A stretch of DNA of 64,000 bases from an uncultured Burkholderiales bacterium (GCA_903871545.1 CAIQHG010000068.1:1-64000); one strand, 5' to 3'; positions 15,921 through 24,955 are shown, counted from the first letter of the stretch. Made by a program: numbers and translations. Notes: a model not told the origin generated them from the letters alone.

Positions 15921-16898
15921 CTATTTAATAAGCACTTTTAATTCTTCAATTACAGCTTTATGAACTGCATTAGCAGCGCTTGGTTCGTATCCAGTTTTGG
16001 GACCGTACGTTACACACTTGTCGCCATAACTGAATAACTTGTTTTCATCCGTATTCACAAGGGCACCTGATTTCTCACTTATGTGACACTGGCTAGTGCT
16101 TTGAGCCCCTTTGCTAACTACGGGTGAAGCGCTGCCCAGCAAGTTATCAAAACTATGCGGTGCATTTTTGTACTCCACGCTTGTCACGCTCTTTCCAGAT
16201 TTATTTAGACGGTTTAGCCAAGCCTTACATTGCTCTTTAGAGGCGTAGTCGTCAATATCACCGTGAAAAGCATGTATGGGCATCGAGATATCTTCATCTT
16301 GATCTAGCTCATCAAAGCATGACGGGTAGAGTGGAAATGTTGCAAGTGCATGAAACTCAGGCGACCAAGTTTTTTGAAATCTTCGCATGGCTGTATAAAT
16401 GACAGCAGTTCCGCCTCGAGAAGTACCAATTAGAGCAATTCGATTTGGGTCGATTCGGGGGTGACGGGCCAATTCCTCATAAGCCCTAAATGCGTCCAAC
16501 ACGCCAGCAAATCTTCCAAGCTTTGCTTGATCTGAAGCTACTTGTGTTAGGTTTCGTCCAGAAAAGCTGTCAACAACAAATGAGGCCATACCAGCTTTGT
16601 TTAATTCATAAGCCCAACTTTGATTGGCAGCGTTGATGCCTCCAGAGCCGTGCATAATTATTACCGCAGGCAATTTGCCACTACTGCTTTCCCTGGGAAA
16701 TCTCAGCTCTGCGCCAAGCGTTACTGTTGGCCCGTTTTTATCACCACGCAGGAACTGTTCGTCGCTCAACGTTAGGGAAGTAAATGGTCTAATCTCAACC
16801 CTAGACGCAAATGAATCTAATTCTATTTCTGCAGCGTGAGCAATCCCGTTCAATATCAGTAATGACAGGAGACATGTTTTAATAGAAATTTTCATCAT
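15921..16898 (-). CDS. Exported dienelactone-hydrolase-like alpha/beta hydrolase
   Basis: The product is 325 residues with a signal peptide (ISIKTCLLSLLILNGIAHA). The alpha/beta-hydrolase core has the oxyanion segment IIMHGSGG (about 80-87), the nucleophile elbow GTSRGG (Ser near 160), the acid in HGDIDDYA and the His in APHSFDN. It fits the dienelactone hydrolase family and would cleave ester or lactone bonds in the periplasm. The Cys residues in the C-terminal region could form disulfides. Two adjacent ATG codons (16898, 16895) can start it. An inverted repeat lies just upstream (16915-16935). It is longer than the usual 230-270 residue DLH because of the signal and a C-terminal extension. 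Confidence 0.75.
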   Translation of the reverse strand: MMKISIKTCLLSLLILNGIAHAAEIELDSFASRVEIRPFTSLTLSDEQFLRGDKNGPTVTLGAELRFPRESSSGKLPAVIIMHGSGGINAANQSWAYELNKAGMASFVVDSFSGRNLTQVASDQAKLGRFAGVLDAFRAYEELARHPRIDPNRIALIGTSRGGTAVIYTAMRRFQKTWSPEFHALATFPLYPSCFDELDQDEDISMPIHAFHGDIDDYASKEQCKAWLNRLNKSGKSVTSVEYKNAPHSFDNLLGSASPVVSKGAQSTSQCHISEKSGALVNTDENKLFSYGDKCVTYGPKTGYEPSAANAVHKAVIEELKVLIK

Positions 16899-16914
16899 TT
16901 TCGTTCGCGAGATA

Positions 16915-16935
16915 CACCGGCGTTATTGACCGGTG
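16915..16935 (-). promoter_or_regulatory. Inverted repeat in the leader of the hydrolase gene
   Basis: CACCGG and CCGGTG arms flank a 9-base spacer, 17 bases upstream of the first ATG. It may be an operator or a small leader hairpin. The arms are only 6 bases, so chance is possible. Confidence 0.3.
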
Positions 16936-17034
16936 GTGGATAGCGCAACGAGCGTGCAGCTCGTCCCTCTCTCACTTGTTTGCTATCTTTGGTTTAGACT
17001 TCGTAACTCAAGTACCAGTTACAGGGCAAACGCT

Positions 17035-17439
17035 CTAAACAAGAAAAGGATTGTTTTCTTTCTTTAGCTTTAACTTGCGCTCTATATCTAATTGTTTGAG
17101 CTTATCTTCTTGAATCTTCCTAAAACTGATTCCCCGGTGTCTCCAAAGAAGTAAACGGATGGAGTAAGGGGTTACGTTGTAGCTCTCAGCTAACTTCTCG
17201 ATAACGGCGACTACGTCCCCCGCAGACATGACAGCCCGGACCCACGCGTCGTACCTGTTCTCGGAAATAGTCGCTGTTGCAATCCCCATCTCATGGCGGA
17301 ACCGGTGAACGGCTAAGTACTCCGCATTGATCCTAGGGTGTGCAGAAATGAGCTTGTCGTTGTACCCCAAAGCCCAAGCCTTTTGAACGAGGTCCTTTTG
17401 TTTTAAGGTTAAGGGCTTGACTTGGGGAGCACGGGACAT
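17035..17439 (-). CDS. Small basic hypothetical protein, possible DNA-binding
   Basis: The product is 134 residues, basic, with no signal peptide. The segment DVVAVIEKLAESYNVTPYSIRLLLWRHRGI (about 75-104) has the spacing of a helix-turn-helix, and the tail (EDKLKQLDIERKLKLKKE) is a Lys-rich helix. I do not recognise a named family. It lies downstream of, and in the same direction as, a phage-repressor-like gene, 41 bases away, so co-transcription is likely. Function is not assigned. Confidence 0.5.
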   Translation of the reverse strand: MSRAPQVKPLTLKQKDLVQKAWALGYNDKLISAHPRINAEYLAVHRFRHEMGIATATISENRYDAWVRAVMSAGDVVAVIEKLAESYNVTPYSIRLLLWRHRGISFRKIQEDKLKQLDIERKLKLKKENNPFLV

Positions 17440-17480
17440 TTAGGGCGTTGAATCTTAGGGAATTATGCCCATTGTATAGG

Positions 17481-17873
17481 CTATTTACGCCTTTCATACA
17501 CAGCTAAAAGCTTTACTAAAGTTTTCAAAAGTATCGAGGAATCAGGTGCACGGGCTAAATTGGCCAATAAACGCTCCATCTCGGGTCTTTTAGCGTCTGG
17601 TACCTTCATCAATATTTTTGCCAAGTCTGGTATCAGTGTAGACACAATTAACTCCCCCTCAGAGGGGAAATGATGCCAATCTGGATAGGCCTTGATTAAG
17701 CGCTCCCTCACGTCTGAGCCTAAAGTCCTTACACGCCCCGAACTATGTTTGATGCCCTTTATAACTTGGTATAGGGTCATCGGGTGTGCTTGTATTTTGT
17801 CTGCAACCGCCCTGTATCCCCCAGGTACTGAGTTGCAAAGCTTAATGAGTGCCTTTGTATTTGGATCGATCAT
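17481..17873 (-). CDS. Phage-type helix-turn-helix regulator
   Basis: The 130-residue protein has an N-terminal HTH-like region: CNSVPGGYRAVADKIQAHPM (about 13-32) followed by a TLYQVIKGIKHSSGR recognition-helix pattern, like Cro/CI-type repressors. The C-terminal half is helical (LIPDLAKILMKVP, SILLKTLVKLLAVYE) and may dimerise. Its start lies 38 bases from a near-perfect 12-base palindrome in the divergent intergenic region, which is the natural candidate operator for autoregulation and control of the divergent gene. Such regulator pairs are typical of prophage or plasmid remnants, but no phage structural gene is seen. Confidence 0.6.
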   Translation of the reverse strand: MIDPNTKALIKLCNSVPGGYRAVADKIQAHPMTLYQVIKGIKHSSGRVRTLGSDVRERLIKAYPDWHHFPSEGELIVSTLIPDLAKILMKVPDAKRPEMERLLANLARAPDSSILLKTLVKLLAVYERRK

Positions 17874-17910
17874 GGCGGTGGAGGGGTAATATTTATTTAA
17901 TTTAAATTAT

Positions 17911-17942
17911 ACCTTGGGTATATCTATTTTTATACCCAGGGT
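17911..17942. promoter_or_regulatory. Candidate operator: 12-base palindrome in divergent region
   Basis: Left arm ACCTTGGGTATA (17911-17922) and right arm TATACCCAGGGT (17931-17942) match as inverted repeats at 11 of 12 positions around an 8-base A-T rich spacer. Centre-to-centre arm spacing of 20 bases, about two helical turns, suits a dimeric HTH repressor. It sits between the regulator gene and the divergent hypothetical gene. Confidence 0.65.
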
Positions 17943-18053
17943 TTACAATGAGGCACTTCAACAAAGTACAACACTGCGGTTAATAACCATTTACCTTAAT
18001 CCAGTTTTAATCCAGCAGAGTACTCCACGTTTTAACTTAAGAGGGCATCAAAT

Positions 18054-18458
18054 ATGGTCAAACCAAGCTTTCCTCAATATCCAGGCGACATCACCTTGAG
18101 AGAGAAAATCGACTCCGTGGGCGGCACCTCAGCGGCCAACAAATTCAACGACATCGATCTTTGGTTCTTAGAGTGGCTAGGGAACAAAGACAATGATGGT
18201 CTCTTAGGCGAGAGAGTACTTGCAAATCTTTTCAATGAGGATTTGTCCAAGTACGGGGTAAGCTGTAACTTGCTCAACAGTTCCGCTGATGAAATTGAGG
18301 CCGCTGCTTTTTTATCAGGCCTACACCCGATCGATTTAAAGAGATTTCACAAAGAATGGGACGACTTAATCGCAGTCCAGCAACTCCAGTACCCCACGTG
18401 CCTGCAGGCCCAAAAAAAGGACAATTGCCTCATAACGAGTATTGACCAAATAATCTAA
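18054..18458 (+). CDS. Hypothetical acidic protein divergent from the regulator
   Basis: The 134-residue product is acidic with no signal peptide or membrane segment. The N-terminal part (LREKIDSVGGTSAANKFNDI) resembles a short helical DNA-binding or adaptor module, but no family is recognised. The C-terminal part holds two Cys residues. A GAGGG Shine-Dalgarno sequence precedes the ATG. The gene is followed by a strong terminator hairpin, so it is probably monocistronic and controlled from the palindrome upstream. Confidence 0.5.
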   Translation: MVKPSFPQYPGDITLREKIDSVGGTSAANKFNDIDLWFLEWLGNKDNDGLLGERVLANLFNEDLSKYGVSCNLLNSSADEIEAAAFLSGLHPIDLKRFHKEWDDLIAVQQLQYPTCLQAQKKDNCLITSIDQII

Positions 18459-18477
18459 TTAGCCGTATTAACGGGGG

Positions 18478-18503
18478 GGGGTATCTTTGCGTAAAGCTAC
18501 CCC
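18478..18503 (+). terminator. Hairpin terminator after the divergent hypothetical gene
   Basis: GGGGTA pairs with TACCCC, followed inward by CTTT pairing with AAAG around a GCGT loop, with one internal T-C mismatch. A T-rich stretch (GTCTTTGTT) follows. It lies 20 bases after the stop, inside a tract that starts with a run of G bases. Confidence 0.6.
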
Positions 18504-18601
18504 GTCTTTGTTCATCTGCGAGGAGATAAATTTAAGCGATTACCTGAAGCTAGTTTCTCAAGGTTTAAAAATTAAAGACTCAAAAAAAGCTCAGTACCGC
18601 T

Positions 18602-19333
18602 TTATTTGCTTAGGGCTTTAATGATGGGAGATTTGATTTTTTGGCCGTCCTCTTCGTAAATAACAAGTTTGCGAAACAAGTCAATTTGCAAATGAGCATC
18701 GGATTCTTCATTGTATAAATACACAGACCACTCGTCATGTGATTCTTCTAAATAGGTAAGCGTTTCACCCTTCCATTTCTCAGACCATTTCTTGCCGCTA
18801 ACAAATTTAAGTTCGGTCACAACACCTTGGAATTTGTAGGATACGTAATTTACGTTGTCTGCTTTAACTACTGGAGAAGACTTTGAAGGAGGTGGCGGGG
18901 GAGTTTCGGGAGAAGACTTTGGGGGAGGTGGCGGGGAAGTTGCGGGAGAAGTTGCGGGAGAAGTGCCAGAGGGTGCCGAATCAGATGGTGTGATTGCATA
19001 AGCAAGTTGCACTTTGTTTTCATCTTTCATCATCAGCTTGTTAGAAACTAAATTAATTTCTACATCTGTAATAAGTCCTTCCAAAAACACATACGTATTT
19101 GTTCTTTTTTTCTCTAAATACCCTGCTGAAGATCCATCCTCACAATCTTGCTGCCATGCAGTGCCCTCTTTTATTTTCCCCATTAGAAAGAGTTTGCACT
19201 TGACCTTATTCTTGTCTACAAAAGTAATGGATTTAAGATCCTTGGGCTGAACCGTTCCTGCTGATGCAAATAAAGGACCTAAAGTTAGAGAAAGTAATAC
19301 TGTTAGTTTGATTAAAGTATTCATAATGGTCAT
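18602..19333 (-). CDS. Exported two-lobed protein with proline-rich hinge
   Basis: The product is 243 residues with a signal peptide (MNTLIKLTVLLSLTLGPLFASA; a second ATG at 19324 is equally possible). Two similar-sized beta-rich lobes are joined by a Ser/Thr/Pro hinge at about residues 118-152 containing two PPPPP runs. Both lobes show alternating charged and hydrophobic strands. The first has two Cys (C46, C64) that could pair. The hinge DNA is made of imperfect 12- and 36-base duplications. No catalytic motif or family is recognised; a periplasmic binding or spacer role is possible but not shown. Confidence 0.5.
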   Translation of the reverse strand: MTIMNTLIKLTVLLSLTLGPLFASAGTVQPKDLKSITFVDKNKVKCKLFLMGKIKEGTAWQQDCEDGSSAGYLEKKRTNTYVFLEGLITDVEINLVSNKLMMKDENKVQLAYAITPSDSAPSGTSPATSPATSPPPPPKSSPETPPPPPSKSSPVVKADNVNYVSYKFQGVVTELKFVSGKKWSEKWKGETLTYLEESHDEWSVYLYNEESDAHLQIDLFRKLVIYEEDGQKIKSPIIKALSK

Positions 19334-19713
19334 GTTTAAAGAAAAGTTTAATATACAACATTTTAATTGATGTTCTTTTAGTTAACTTATGACAATTTTG
19401 TAATTATTAGTGTTTATATAAATGACCTAAATATGAAAGGGTAGCTATGGGCTTAGTCCTACGGCGCAGACACTTTATATCTAAAGAGATGCTCAGCCAA
19501 GCCGTATCAAGCTTTGATACATATCAACCAAGTTGCGTCTCTTAGCCCTAATCATGACCCAGCGATTGCTCATATGGCCTTGCTTCAGACTATGAAAACT
19601 GTTTCGGTTTACGCGCGAACGGATTGAACGGGAAACAACAACGAGTTACGTAAAAGTAAATTACAAGAGGTGAAAATCTCTCCTAAGGGAATGTATTAAA
19701 GGGAATTTACTAG
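19334..19713. other. Gene-free stretch upstream of the acyl-CoA ligase operon
   Basis: No supported gene. A stop-free stretch of about 60 codons (about 19458-19627) lacks a start and any recognised family, and may be a decayed coding remnant. The operon promoter should be near the right end; I see no clear sigma-70 pair. Confidence 0.4.
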
Positions 19714-21252
19714 TTGACCGTTCGTCTAGTACCCAATACATTGAAACCCAAGAGGTCTAAACACCTGGTTTTTTTAAGTTCTGAAGGGGTAATTTTGAAC
19801 CATAACCTCGGCGCTTCCCTATCAAATGCGTGTCTGAAACACGGGCAACAGATAGCTTTGCGCTCGGCTGAATTCGAAGTCAGTTATCAAGAGCTGTACA
19901 ACAAAGCAATAGTTCTAGCAAACCGCTTAAATGAGCTTGGTATCGAGGCTGATGAGCCCGTAATCGTTTCAGTATCTAATCAAGTAGCCGACGTAATTGC
20001 TGTTTTAGCAGTGTGGCTAGCGCACGCAGTAATTGTCCCCGTCCACAGAAGCTCCCCACCAGACGTGATAAATGGGTTACAACATAAAACAAAAGCACGG
20101 TTTCACATTAACGGGATCGTTCACATTGTGTCTGAAATCATACCCCCTAAAAGAGAGATCTTGGGTGGTGCAGCATTTGTAATTTTCACTTCTGGGTCAA
20201 CTGGAGAGCCCAAAGGGGTCGTAGTTTCACACGCATCCTTTCTCTCTAAAATCACTGAGATTAACCGACTCCTAAACTTTGAAAACCATGAATCCACATT
20301 ACTCGTACTAAATATCAATTTTAGTTTTGGATTGTGGGTGTGTCTTCTTACTTTGCTCACCGGTGGGCGATTGGTAATGCAGGAAAAATTTGAACCCCTG
20401 GCCTTTCTTAACCTCCTACAAGCTCAGCAAATTAATCGTGTAGGGATGGTCCCTACCATGATGAGAACTATATTCTCTAAAGTCGAATTAAGCGAAGAAG
20501 TTGGAAAAATTAACCAACAGAGTTCATTAAAGCAAATATTGATCGGGGGCGAATCTTTAGGTACATCTTTAGCACAATCAATTAGAAAGCAATTCTCAAA
20601 TTCTCATTTGATCGATATTTACGGATCAACAGAGACCGCCACTTGTGATTTTTTTCTATTCCCTAAAGACTTTGTCAATTATCCAGGTTGTATTGGCCGA
20701 CCCTCAGGAGAAGTTCAATTTCGTATAGTTGATAAAAACGAGGAGCCATTAGCTCTTGGGGAAATAGGGGAGCTTCAGATCTATAGTCCATTTTTGATGA
20801 ACGGCTATCTAGACGACCCCCATCTGACAGAAATTGCTTTTAATAACAAATGGTTTAAGACTGGCGATTTAGCCCGAGAAGTTGACAAATCGGTGGTCGA
20901 ATTAATGGGTCGCAGTAAAGAGCTAATAAGTCGGGGTGGAAATAAAATTACGCCCGGCGAAATCGAACAAGTAATTTGCGCTCATCCGGATATCGCCGCC
21001 GCCATGGCTGTTGGCCTTCCTGATGATATTTTGGGCGAACGAATCCATGTGCTCTTAGTACTTAAAGTCGGCGCTAATCAAGAAGCATTGAATATGCGTT
21101 CTTTTTTAAACCAAAAATTAGAGAAATACAAGCAACCCGATGTTTTCTATTTATTGTCTGAGCTACCTTTAGGAAGAACAGGCAAAGCGGATCGAGGCCA
21201 ATTTAAAAATAAAATTCTGTCACATTCCTTAAACCCAATTTCTATTACTTAG
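19714..21252 (+). CDS. AMP-forming acyl-CoA ligase
   Basis: The 512-residue adenylate-forming enzyme has the phosphate loop TSGSTGEPKGVV (about 160-171), the A5 motif YGSTETAT (about 306-313), the A7 motif KTGDLAR, the hinge GRSKELISRGGNKI and the C-terminal catalytic Lys in GRTGKADR. It would activate a free acid as acyl-AMP and then acyl-CoA. The start is a TTG at 19714. It leads a plus-strand run with enoyl-CoA hydratase, MFS permease, AcuR- and AcuI-like genes, so an unsaturated short-chain acid such as acrylate is a likely substrate (inference). The next gene starts 10 bases later. Confidence 0.85.
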   Translation: MTVRLVPNTLKPKRSKHLVFLSSEGVILNHNLGASLSNACLKHGQQIALRSAEFEVSYQELYNKAIVLANRLNELGIEADEPVIVSVSNQVADVIAVLAVWLAHAVIVPVHRSSPPDVINGLQHKTKARFHINGIVHIVSEIIPPKREILGGAAFVIFTSGSTGEPKGVVVSHASFLSKITEINRLLNFENHESTLLVLNINFSFGLWVCLLTLLTGGRLVMQEKFEPLAFLNLLQAQQINRVGMVPTMMRTIFSKVELSEEVGKINQQSSLKQILIGGESLGTSLAQSIRKQFSNSHLIDIYGSTETATCDFFLFPKDFVNYPGCIGRPSGEVQFRIVDKNEEPLALGEIGELQIYSPFLMNGYLDDPHLTEIAFNNKWFKTGDLAREVDKSVVELMGRSKELISRGGNKITPGEIEQVICAHPDIAAAMAVGLPDDILGERIHVLLVLKVGANQEALNMRSFLNQKLEKYKQPDVFYLLSELPLGRTGKADRGQFKNKILSHSLNPISIT

Positions 21253-21262
21253 AAATAAAAAA

Positions 21263-22093
21263 ATGCAAAACTTTAAATCAATCTTGTTTCAATATGAAAA
21301 TAATATAGCTCATATAACTTTGAATAGACCTGAGCGGTTAAACGCTTTAGATAAAGACACTTTAATCGAAATAAATACAGCCATGGATTTGGCAGAGGCA
21401 GATCAAAACGTTCGTGTCATCGTTTTAAGTGGCTCAGGGCGCGCCTTCTCCTCAGGTTTTGATCTTAAAGCCCAAATGCAGGCCAATCCATCGGGAGAGA
21501 AAGCCTGGCGTGAAATTTTAGATCTTGATTTCAATACCACCATGAGATTTTGGAATAGTCCAAAGCCCACTGTAGCTGCCGTCCACGGAGCCTGTATGGC
21601 TGGCGCATTTGAGTTTGCTCTATCCTGTGATATTGCAATCGCAAGTGAAGAGGCGATTTTTGGCGAGCCCGAACTTAAATTTGGGGCAGGAATTGTGACC
21701 CTATTACTGCCCTGGATCGTTGGCCCTAAAAAGGCTAAAGACATTATCTTTACGGGTCAAGACAGGATAGATGCTACAAGCGCTCTTCAAATGGGAATTA
21801 TCAGTAGAGTTGTAAAAACAGGCTCACATATTGAAGTAGCAATGCAAATAGCCAGATCGATTGCCTTAGTGGATCCTAAGGTTGTTATGGGAACTAAAAA
21901 GGCTATGAACGGTACCTATGAGATTCAAGGAATCCACAAAGCCCTTAAGCTTGCATTAGATATTGATCACCAAATTGAGTCGATTGGGTCACCCGATAAA
22001 AAACAATTCATGCAGGTTGCCCGGGAGCGAGGTATGCGAGAGGCAATAGCTTGGCGTGACGCCCGTTTTGCAGGTACCCAAGTCAATGGTTAA
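21263..22093 (+). CDS. Enoyl-CoA hydratase/isomerase family protein
   Basis: This crotonase-fold protein has 276 residues. LNRPERLNALD opens the fold, SGRAFSSGFDLK forms part of the first oxyanion hole, and GACMAGAFEFALSCDIAIA the second. A Glu in FGEPELKFGAG occupies a position used for catalysis in hydratases. It would hydrate a 2-enoyl-CoA. In this context acryloyl-CoA to 3-hydroxypropionyl-CoA is possible, as for AcuK/AcuH of acrylate pathways. It ends 8 bases inside the MFS gene, so translation is coupled. Confidence 0.85.
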   Translation: MQNFKSILFQYENNIAHITLNRPERLNALDKDTLIEINTAMDLAEADQNVRVIVLSGSGRAFSSGFDLKAQMQANPSGEKAWREILDLDFNTTMRFWNSPKPTVAAVHGACMAGAFEFALSCDIAIASEEAIFGEPELKFGAGIVTLLLPWIVGPKKAKDIIFTGQDRIDATSALQMGIISRVVKTGSHIEVAMQIARSIALVDPKVVMGTKKAMNGTYEIQGIHKALKLALDIDHQIESIGSPDKKQFMQVARERGMREAIAWRDARFAGTQVNG

Positions 22094-23264
22094 GCAAATT
22101 TGGGTTGTGGTTATTGCAGAACTCTTCTCTACTTCGTTGTGGTTTAGTGCGAACAGCGCGTCCGACAGTCTAACCAAACTATGGGGATTGACGCCCTCTG
22201 ATATTGGGTTTTTAACCAATTCTGTTCAAATTGGGTTTATTGTTGGAACTCTATTTTTTTCGCTTAGTGGCTGGGCAGATAAATATTCTTCAAGCAAGAT
22301 TTTTGCCCTCAGCAGTATTTTGGGTGCAGTATTTAATGCTTTATTTGCTATCTTTAGTGAAGGGCTTACTTCGGCGAGTGCATTTCGATTTGTTGTTGGC
22401 CTGTCATTGGCGGGTATCTACCCCTTAGGGATGAAACTAATAGTAAGCTGGGATCCAAAGACTGCGGGTAAGAGTTTAGGGCTTTTAGTAGGTATGCTCA
22501 CTCTTGGCACAGCTTTGCCCCACGGCGTTCGTTGGTTAGGTGCTGATTTATCCTGGCAATTGATAATCCTAAGCTCCTCTTGTCTTGCGCTACTGGCTGC
22601 ATTAGCCGTCTCACTTTTAGGCGATGGACCACATTTAAAAAGTCTCACCAACCGACCCCGCATTGCGTTTTCCAATGTACTCCAAGCTTTTAGGGTTCGT
22701 GAGTTTAGACTATCAGCAATGGGCTACTTCGGACATATGTGGGAGTTGTATGCATTTTGGACGATACTACCGTTACTGTTGTTGCCCATTGTTTCCTCCG
22801 ATGACCTTTTACCTGCGTCTTACGTTTCTGGCCTTGCATTTGTAATTATTGGGGTCGGTGCCTTAGGTTGCATACTCGGTGGAGTGGCAAGTCAACGCCT
22901 AGGAAGTGCTCGAGTGGCTTGGACTGCGTTATTAACCTCCGGATTGATTTGTTTTATTTATCCCTTTCTTGAACAAGCATCACCATTTTTTAAATTGATC
23001 AGTTTATTGGTGTGGGGATTCGCTGTTGTTGCAGACTCGCCTCAATTTTCTGCAATGTCGGCCAAAGCATGTCCACCAGAGTTAGTTGGGACAGCCTTAA
23101 CGATTCAAAATAGCATCGGATTTTTAATTACTGTATTGTCGATCTCAATTGTCACCTTTGCACTCCCCTACGTAGGAGATAAGGTTGCTTGGATATTGTT
23201 GCCGGGGCCGATTTTTGGACTGTCGTTTATGAGAACACTTTTGTCATCAAAATCAGCTCAGTAA
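22086..23264 (+). CDS. Major facilitator superfamily permease
   Basis: The 392-residue permease (from the ATG at 22086, overlapping the hydratase stop) has about 12 hydrophobic segments. An MFS loop motif GWADKYSSSK lies between helices 2 and 3, and FSTSLWFSANSASDSL sits in helix 1. Family members export or import small organic acids and ions. Within this operon it probably moves the acid activated by the ligase (inference). An earlier in-frame ATG at 22056 lies inside the hydratase gene and is less likely. Confidence 0.8.
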   Translation: MVKQIWVVVIAELFSTSLWFSANSASDSLTKLWGLTPSDIGFLTNSVQIGFIVGTLFFSLSGWADKYSSSKIFALSSILGAVFNALFAIFSEGLTSASAFRFVVGLSLAGIYPLGMKLIVSWDPKTAGKSLGLLVGMLTLGTALPHGVRWLGADLSWQLIILSSSCLALLAALAVSLLGDGPHLKSLTNRPRIAFSNVLQAFRVREFRLSAMGYFGHMWELYAFWTILPLLLLPIVSSDDLLPASYVSGLAFVIIGVGALGCILGGVASQRLGSARVAWTALLTSGLICFIYPFLEQASPFFKLISLLVWGFAVVADSPQFSAMSAKACPPELVGTALTIQNSIGFLITVLSISIVTFALPYVGDKVAWILLPGPIFGLSFMRTLLSSKSAQ

Positions 23265-23291
23265 CCCATTTAAATATAAGGAAACAATGAC

Positions 23292-23921
23292 GTGACTAAA
23301 GTTGTTCAATCTGCGCTACGCCCCAAAGAGAGAAATGAAAAAAGGGCTGCTTTAATAAATATTGGAACGGTAATTTTTACTCAAAAGGGATTCAGCATCA
23401 CGAGTCTAGATGAAATCGTTGCAATTGCTGAGGTCCCTAAGGGTTCTTTTTATTATTACTTTAAAAGTAAAGATGATTACGCCATGGAGGTTATAAAAAA
23501 CTACGGCATTTATTTTTCAAATAAATTACAAAGAATTTTAAATAACACCAATAAATCACCCTTAGAACGTTTAAAGAACTTTACCCAAGAAGCACAAAAG
23601 GGGGTCGAGAGGTACAACTTTAAACGTGGCTGTTTAATTGGCAACTTAGGCCAAGAGATGGCCAGCTTAGAGGAAAACTTTAGGGTAGAACTTTTAAATG
23701 TTTTTACCGATTGGCGAACACAAGTTAAAAATTGCATTGATCTGGCTAAGTTAGCCGGGGAAATTAAAACTAAAGTAGATTCCACCGATTTATCAAATTT
23801 CTTTTGGTGCGCATGGGAAGGTGCCGTTTTATGCGCAAAACTAGAACTATCAACTCAACCCATGAAGACGGTTGGAAAATTGTTTATCTCAGAGTTACTT
23901 CAACCAGTAAATAAAAATTAA
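23292..23921 (+). CDS. acuR: TetR-family repressor, AcuR-like
   Basis: The 209-residue protein starts at GTG 23292, 6 bases after an AAGGA ribosome-binding site. The N-terminal TetR HTH is clear: FTQKGFSITSLDEIVAIAEVPKGSFYYYFKSKDDY (about 28-63). The C-terminal domain (FKRGCLIGNLGQEMA) matches the TetR_C subfamily of AcuR, which represses acuI and is released by acrylate. It lies 16 bases upstream of an acuI homologue, the known genomic pairing. Unusually it sits inside the operon rather than at its head, so autoregulation would feed through to acuI and the binding-protein gene. Confidence 0.75.
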   Translation: MTKVVQSALRPKERNEKRAALINIGTVIFTQKGFSITSLDEIVAIAEVPKGSFYYYFKSKDDYAMEVIKNYGIYFSNKLQRILNNTNKSPLERLKNFTQEAQKGVERYNFKRGCLIGNLGQEMASLEENFRVELLNVFTDWRTQVKNCIDLAKLAGEIKTKVDSTDLSNFFWCAWEGAVLCAKLELSTQPMKTVGKLFISELLQPVNKN

Positions 23922-23937
23922 CAAAGGAAATTTTACG

Positions 23938-24930
23938 ATGCGTGCTATTTATTTAACAAAATCTGTAGACGGGAAAACTGAGGCAGTTATTAAAAAATTG
24001 GACCCCTCTGATTTGCCAACATTTGAGCAAAATGGAGTAACCGTTGATATCGATTATTCAACGATTAACTATAAGGATGGATTGGCAATTACGGGTAAGT
24101 CTCCGGTGGTCAGAAAATTCCCAATGGTACCGGGGATTGACTTTTGTGGGATCGTCAAATCAAGTCTCGATGCCCGCTGGAAGAACGGCGACAAGGTGAT
24201 ATTAAATGGATGGGGAGTGGGGGAGTCCCACTGGGGTGGGCTTGCTCAAATGGCTTGTGTATCAGGGGATTGGTTAATCAAAAAACCAGATTCGTTCACT
24301 CCTTTGGACTGTATGTCAATAGGCACGGCAGGATACACCGCAATGCTTTGCGTGATGGCACTTGAGAAAGCCGGTGTGACACCACAAATGGGGGAAATTT
24401 TAGTTACGGGTGCCAGTGGTGGAGTTGGCTCCTTTGCTGTACTGTTGTTATCCAAATTAGGATACAGGATTACAGCTTCGACTGGTAAAACCTCACAACA
24501 CGAGTACCTTAAGAGTTTGGGTGCCCATGAAGTCATCACCCGAGAGTCTTTGTCAGAGCCTGGCAAACCCATGCAAAAAGAGCGGTGGGGCGGGGTCGTA
24601 GATTCAGTGGGATCACACACCCTCGCAAACGCTTGTGCTAGCACTAAGTACGGCGGGGTCGTCACCGCCTGTGGCTTAGCCCAGGGCATGGATCTACCTT
24701 TGTCCGTTGCGCCGTTCATTTTGCGGGGAATTAGTTTGATCGGAATTGATAGCGTTATGGCTAACCGAGCCGTTAGGGAGGCAGCGTGGAAGCGCTTAGC
24801 CGACGCCTTACCTACATCTGCGATTAGCTCGATTGTTCAAGTCGTTAATTTGGAGAACGCGATTAACGAAGGCGGTCGTATTTTGAGAGGTGAGGTTCGT
24901 GGACGGGTGGTTGTCGATGTCAATACCTAA
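23938..24930 (+). CDS. acuI: Acrylyl-CoA reductase (NADPH), AcuI/YhdH family
   Basis: This medium-chain dehydrogenase/reductase has 330 residues. Family features are YSTINYKDGLAITGK near the N-terminus, PGIDFCGIV, the NADPH Rossmann motif GASGGVGSFAV (about 159-169) and WGGVVDSVGS. It lacks zinc ligands, as expected for the YhdH/AcuI group. It reduces acryloyl-CoA to propionyl-CoA, protecting the cell from a strongly electrophilic thioester. Together with the ligase and hydratase it offers reductive and hydrating routes from an enoyl-CoA. An AAAGGAAA ribosome-binding site precedes the ATG. Confidence 0.85.
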   Translation: MRAIYLTKSVDGKTEAVIKKLDPSDLPTFEQNGVTVDIDYSTINYKDGLAITGKSPVVRKFPMVPGIDFCGIVKSSLDARWKNGDKVILNGWGVGESHWGGLAQMACVSGDWLIKKPDSFTPLDCMSIGTAGYTAMLCVMALEKAGVTPQMGEILVTGASGGVGSFAVLLLSKLGYRITASTGKTSQHEYLKSLGAHEVITRESLSEPGKPMQKERWGGVVDSVGSHTLANACASTKYGGVVTACGLAQGMDLPLSVAPFILRGISLIGIDSVMANRAVREAAWKRLADALPTSAISSIVQVVNLENAINEGGRILRGEVRGRVVVDVNT

Positions 24931-24955
24931 GAATTTAATTATTAAGGAGACGAGT

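Noticed and set aside
19458-19627. Stop-free stretch before the acyl-CoA ligase gene
   Set aside because: No start codon, no recognised family and only about 55-60 codons; noted as a possible remnant but not called a gene.
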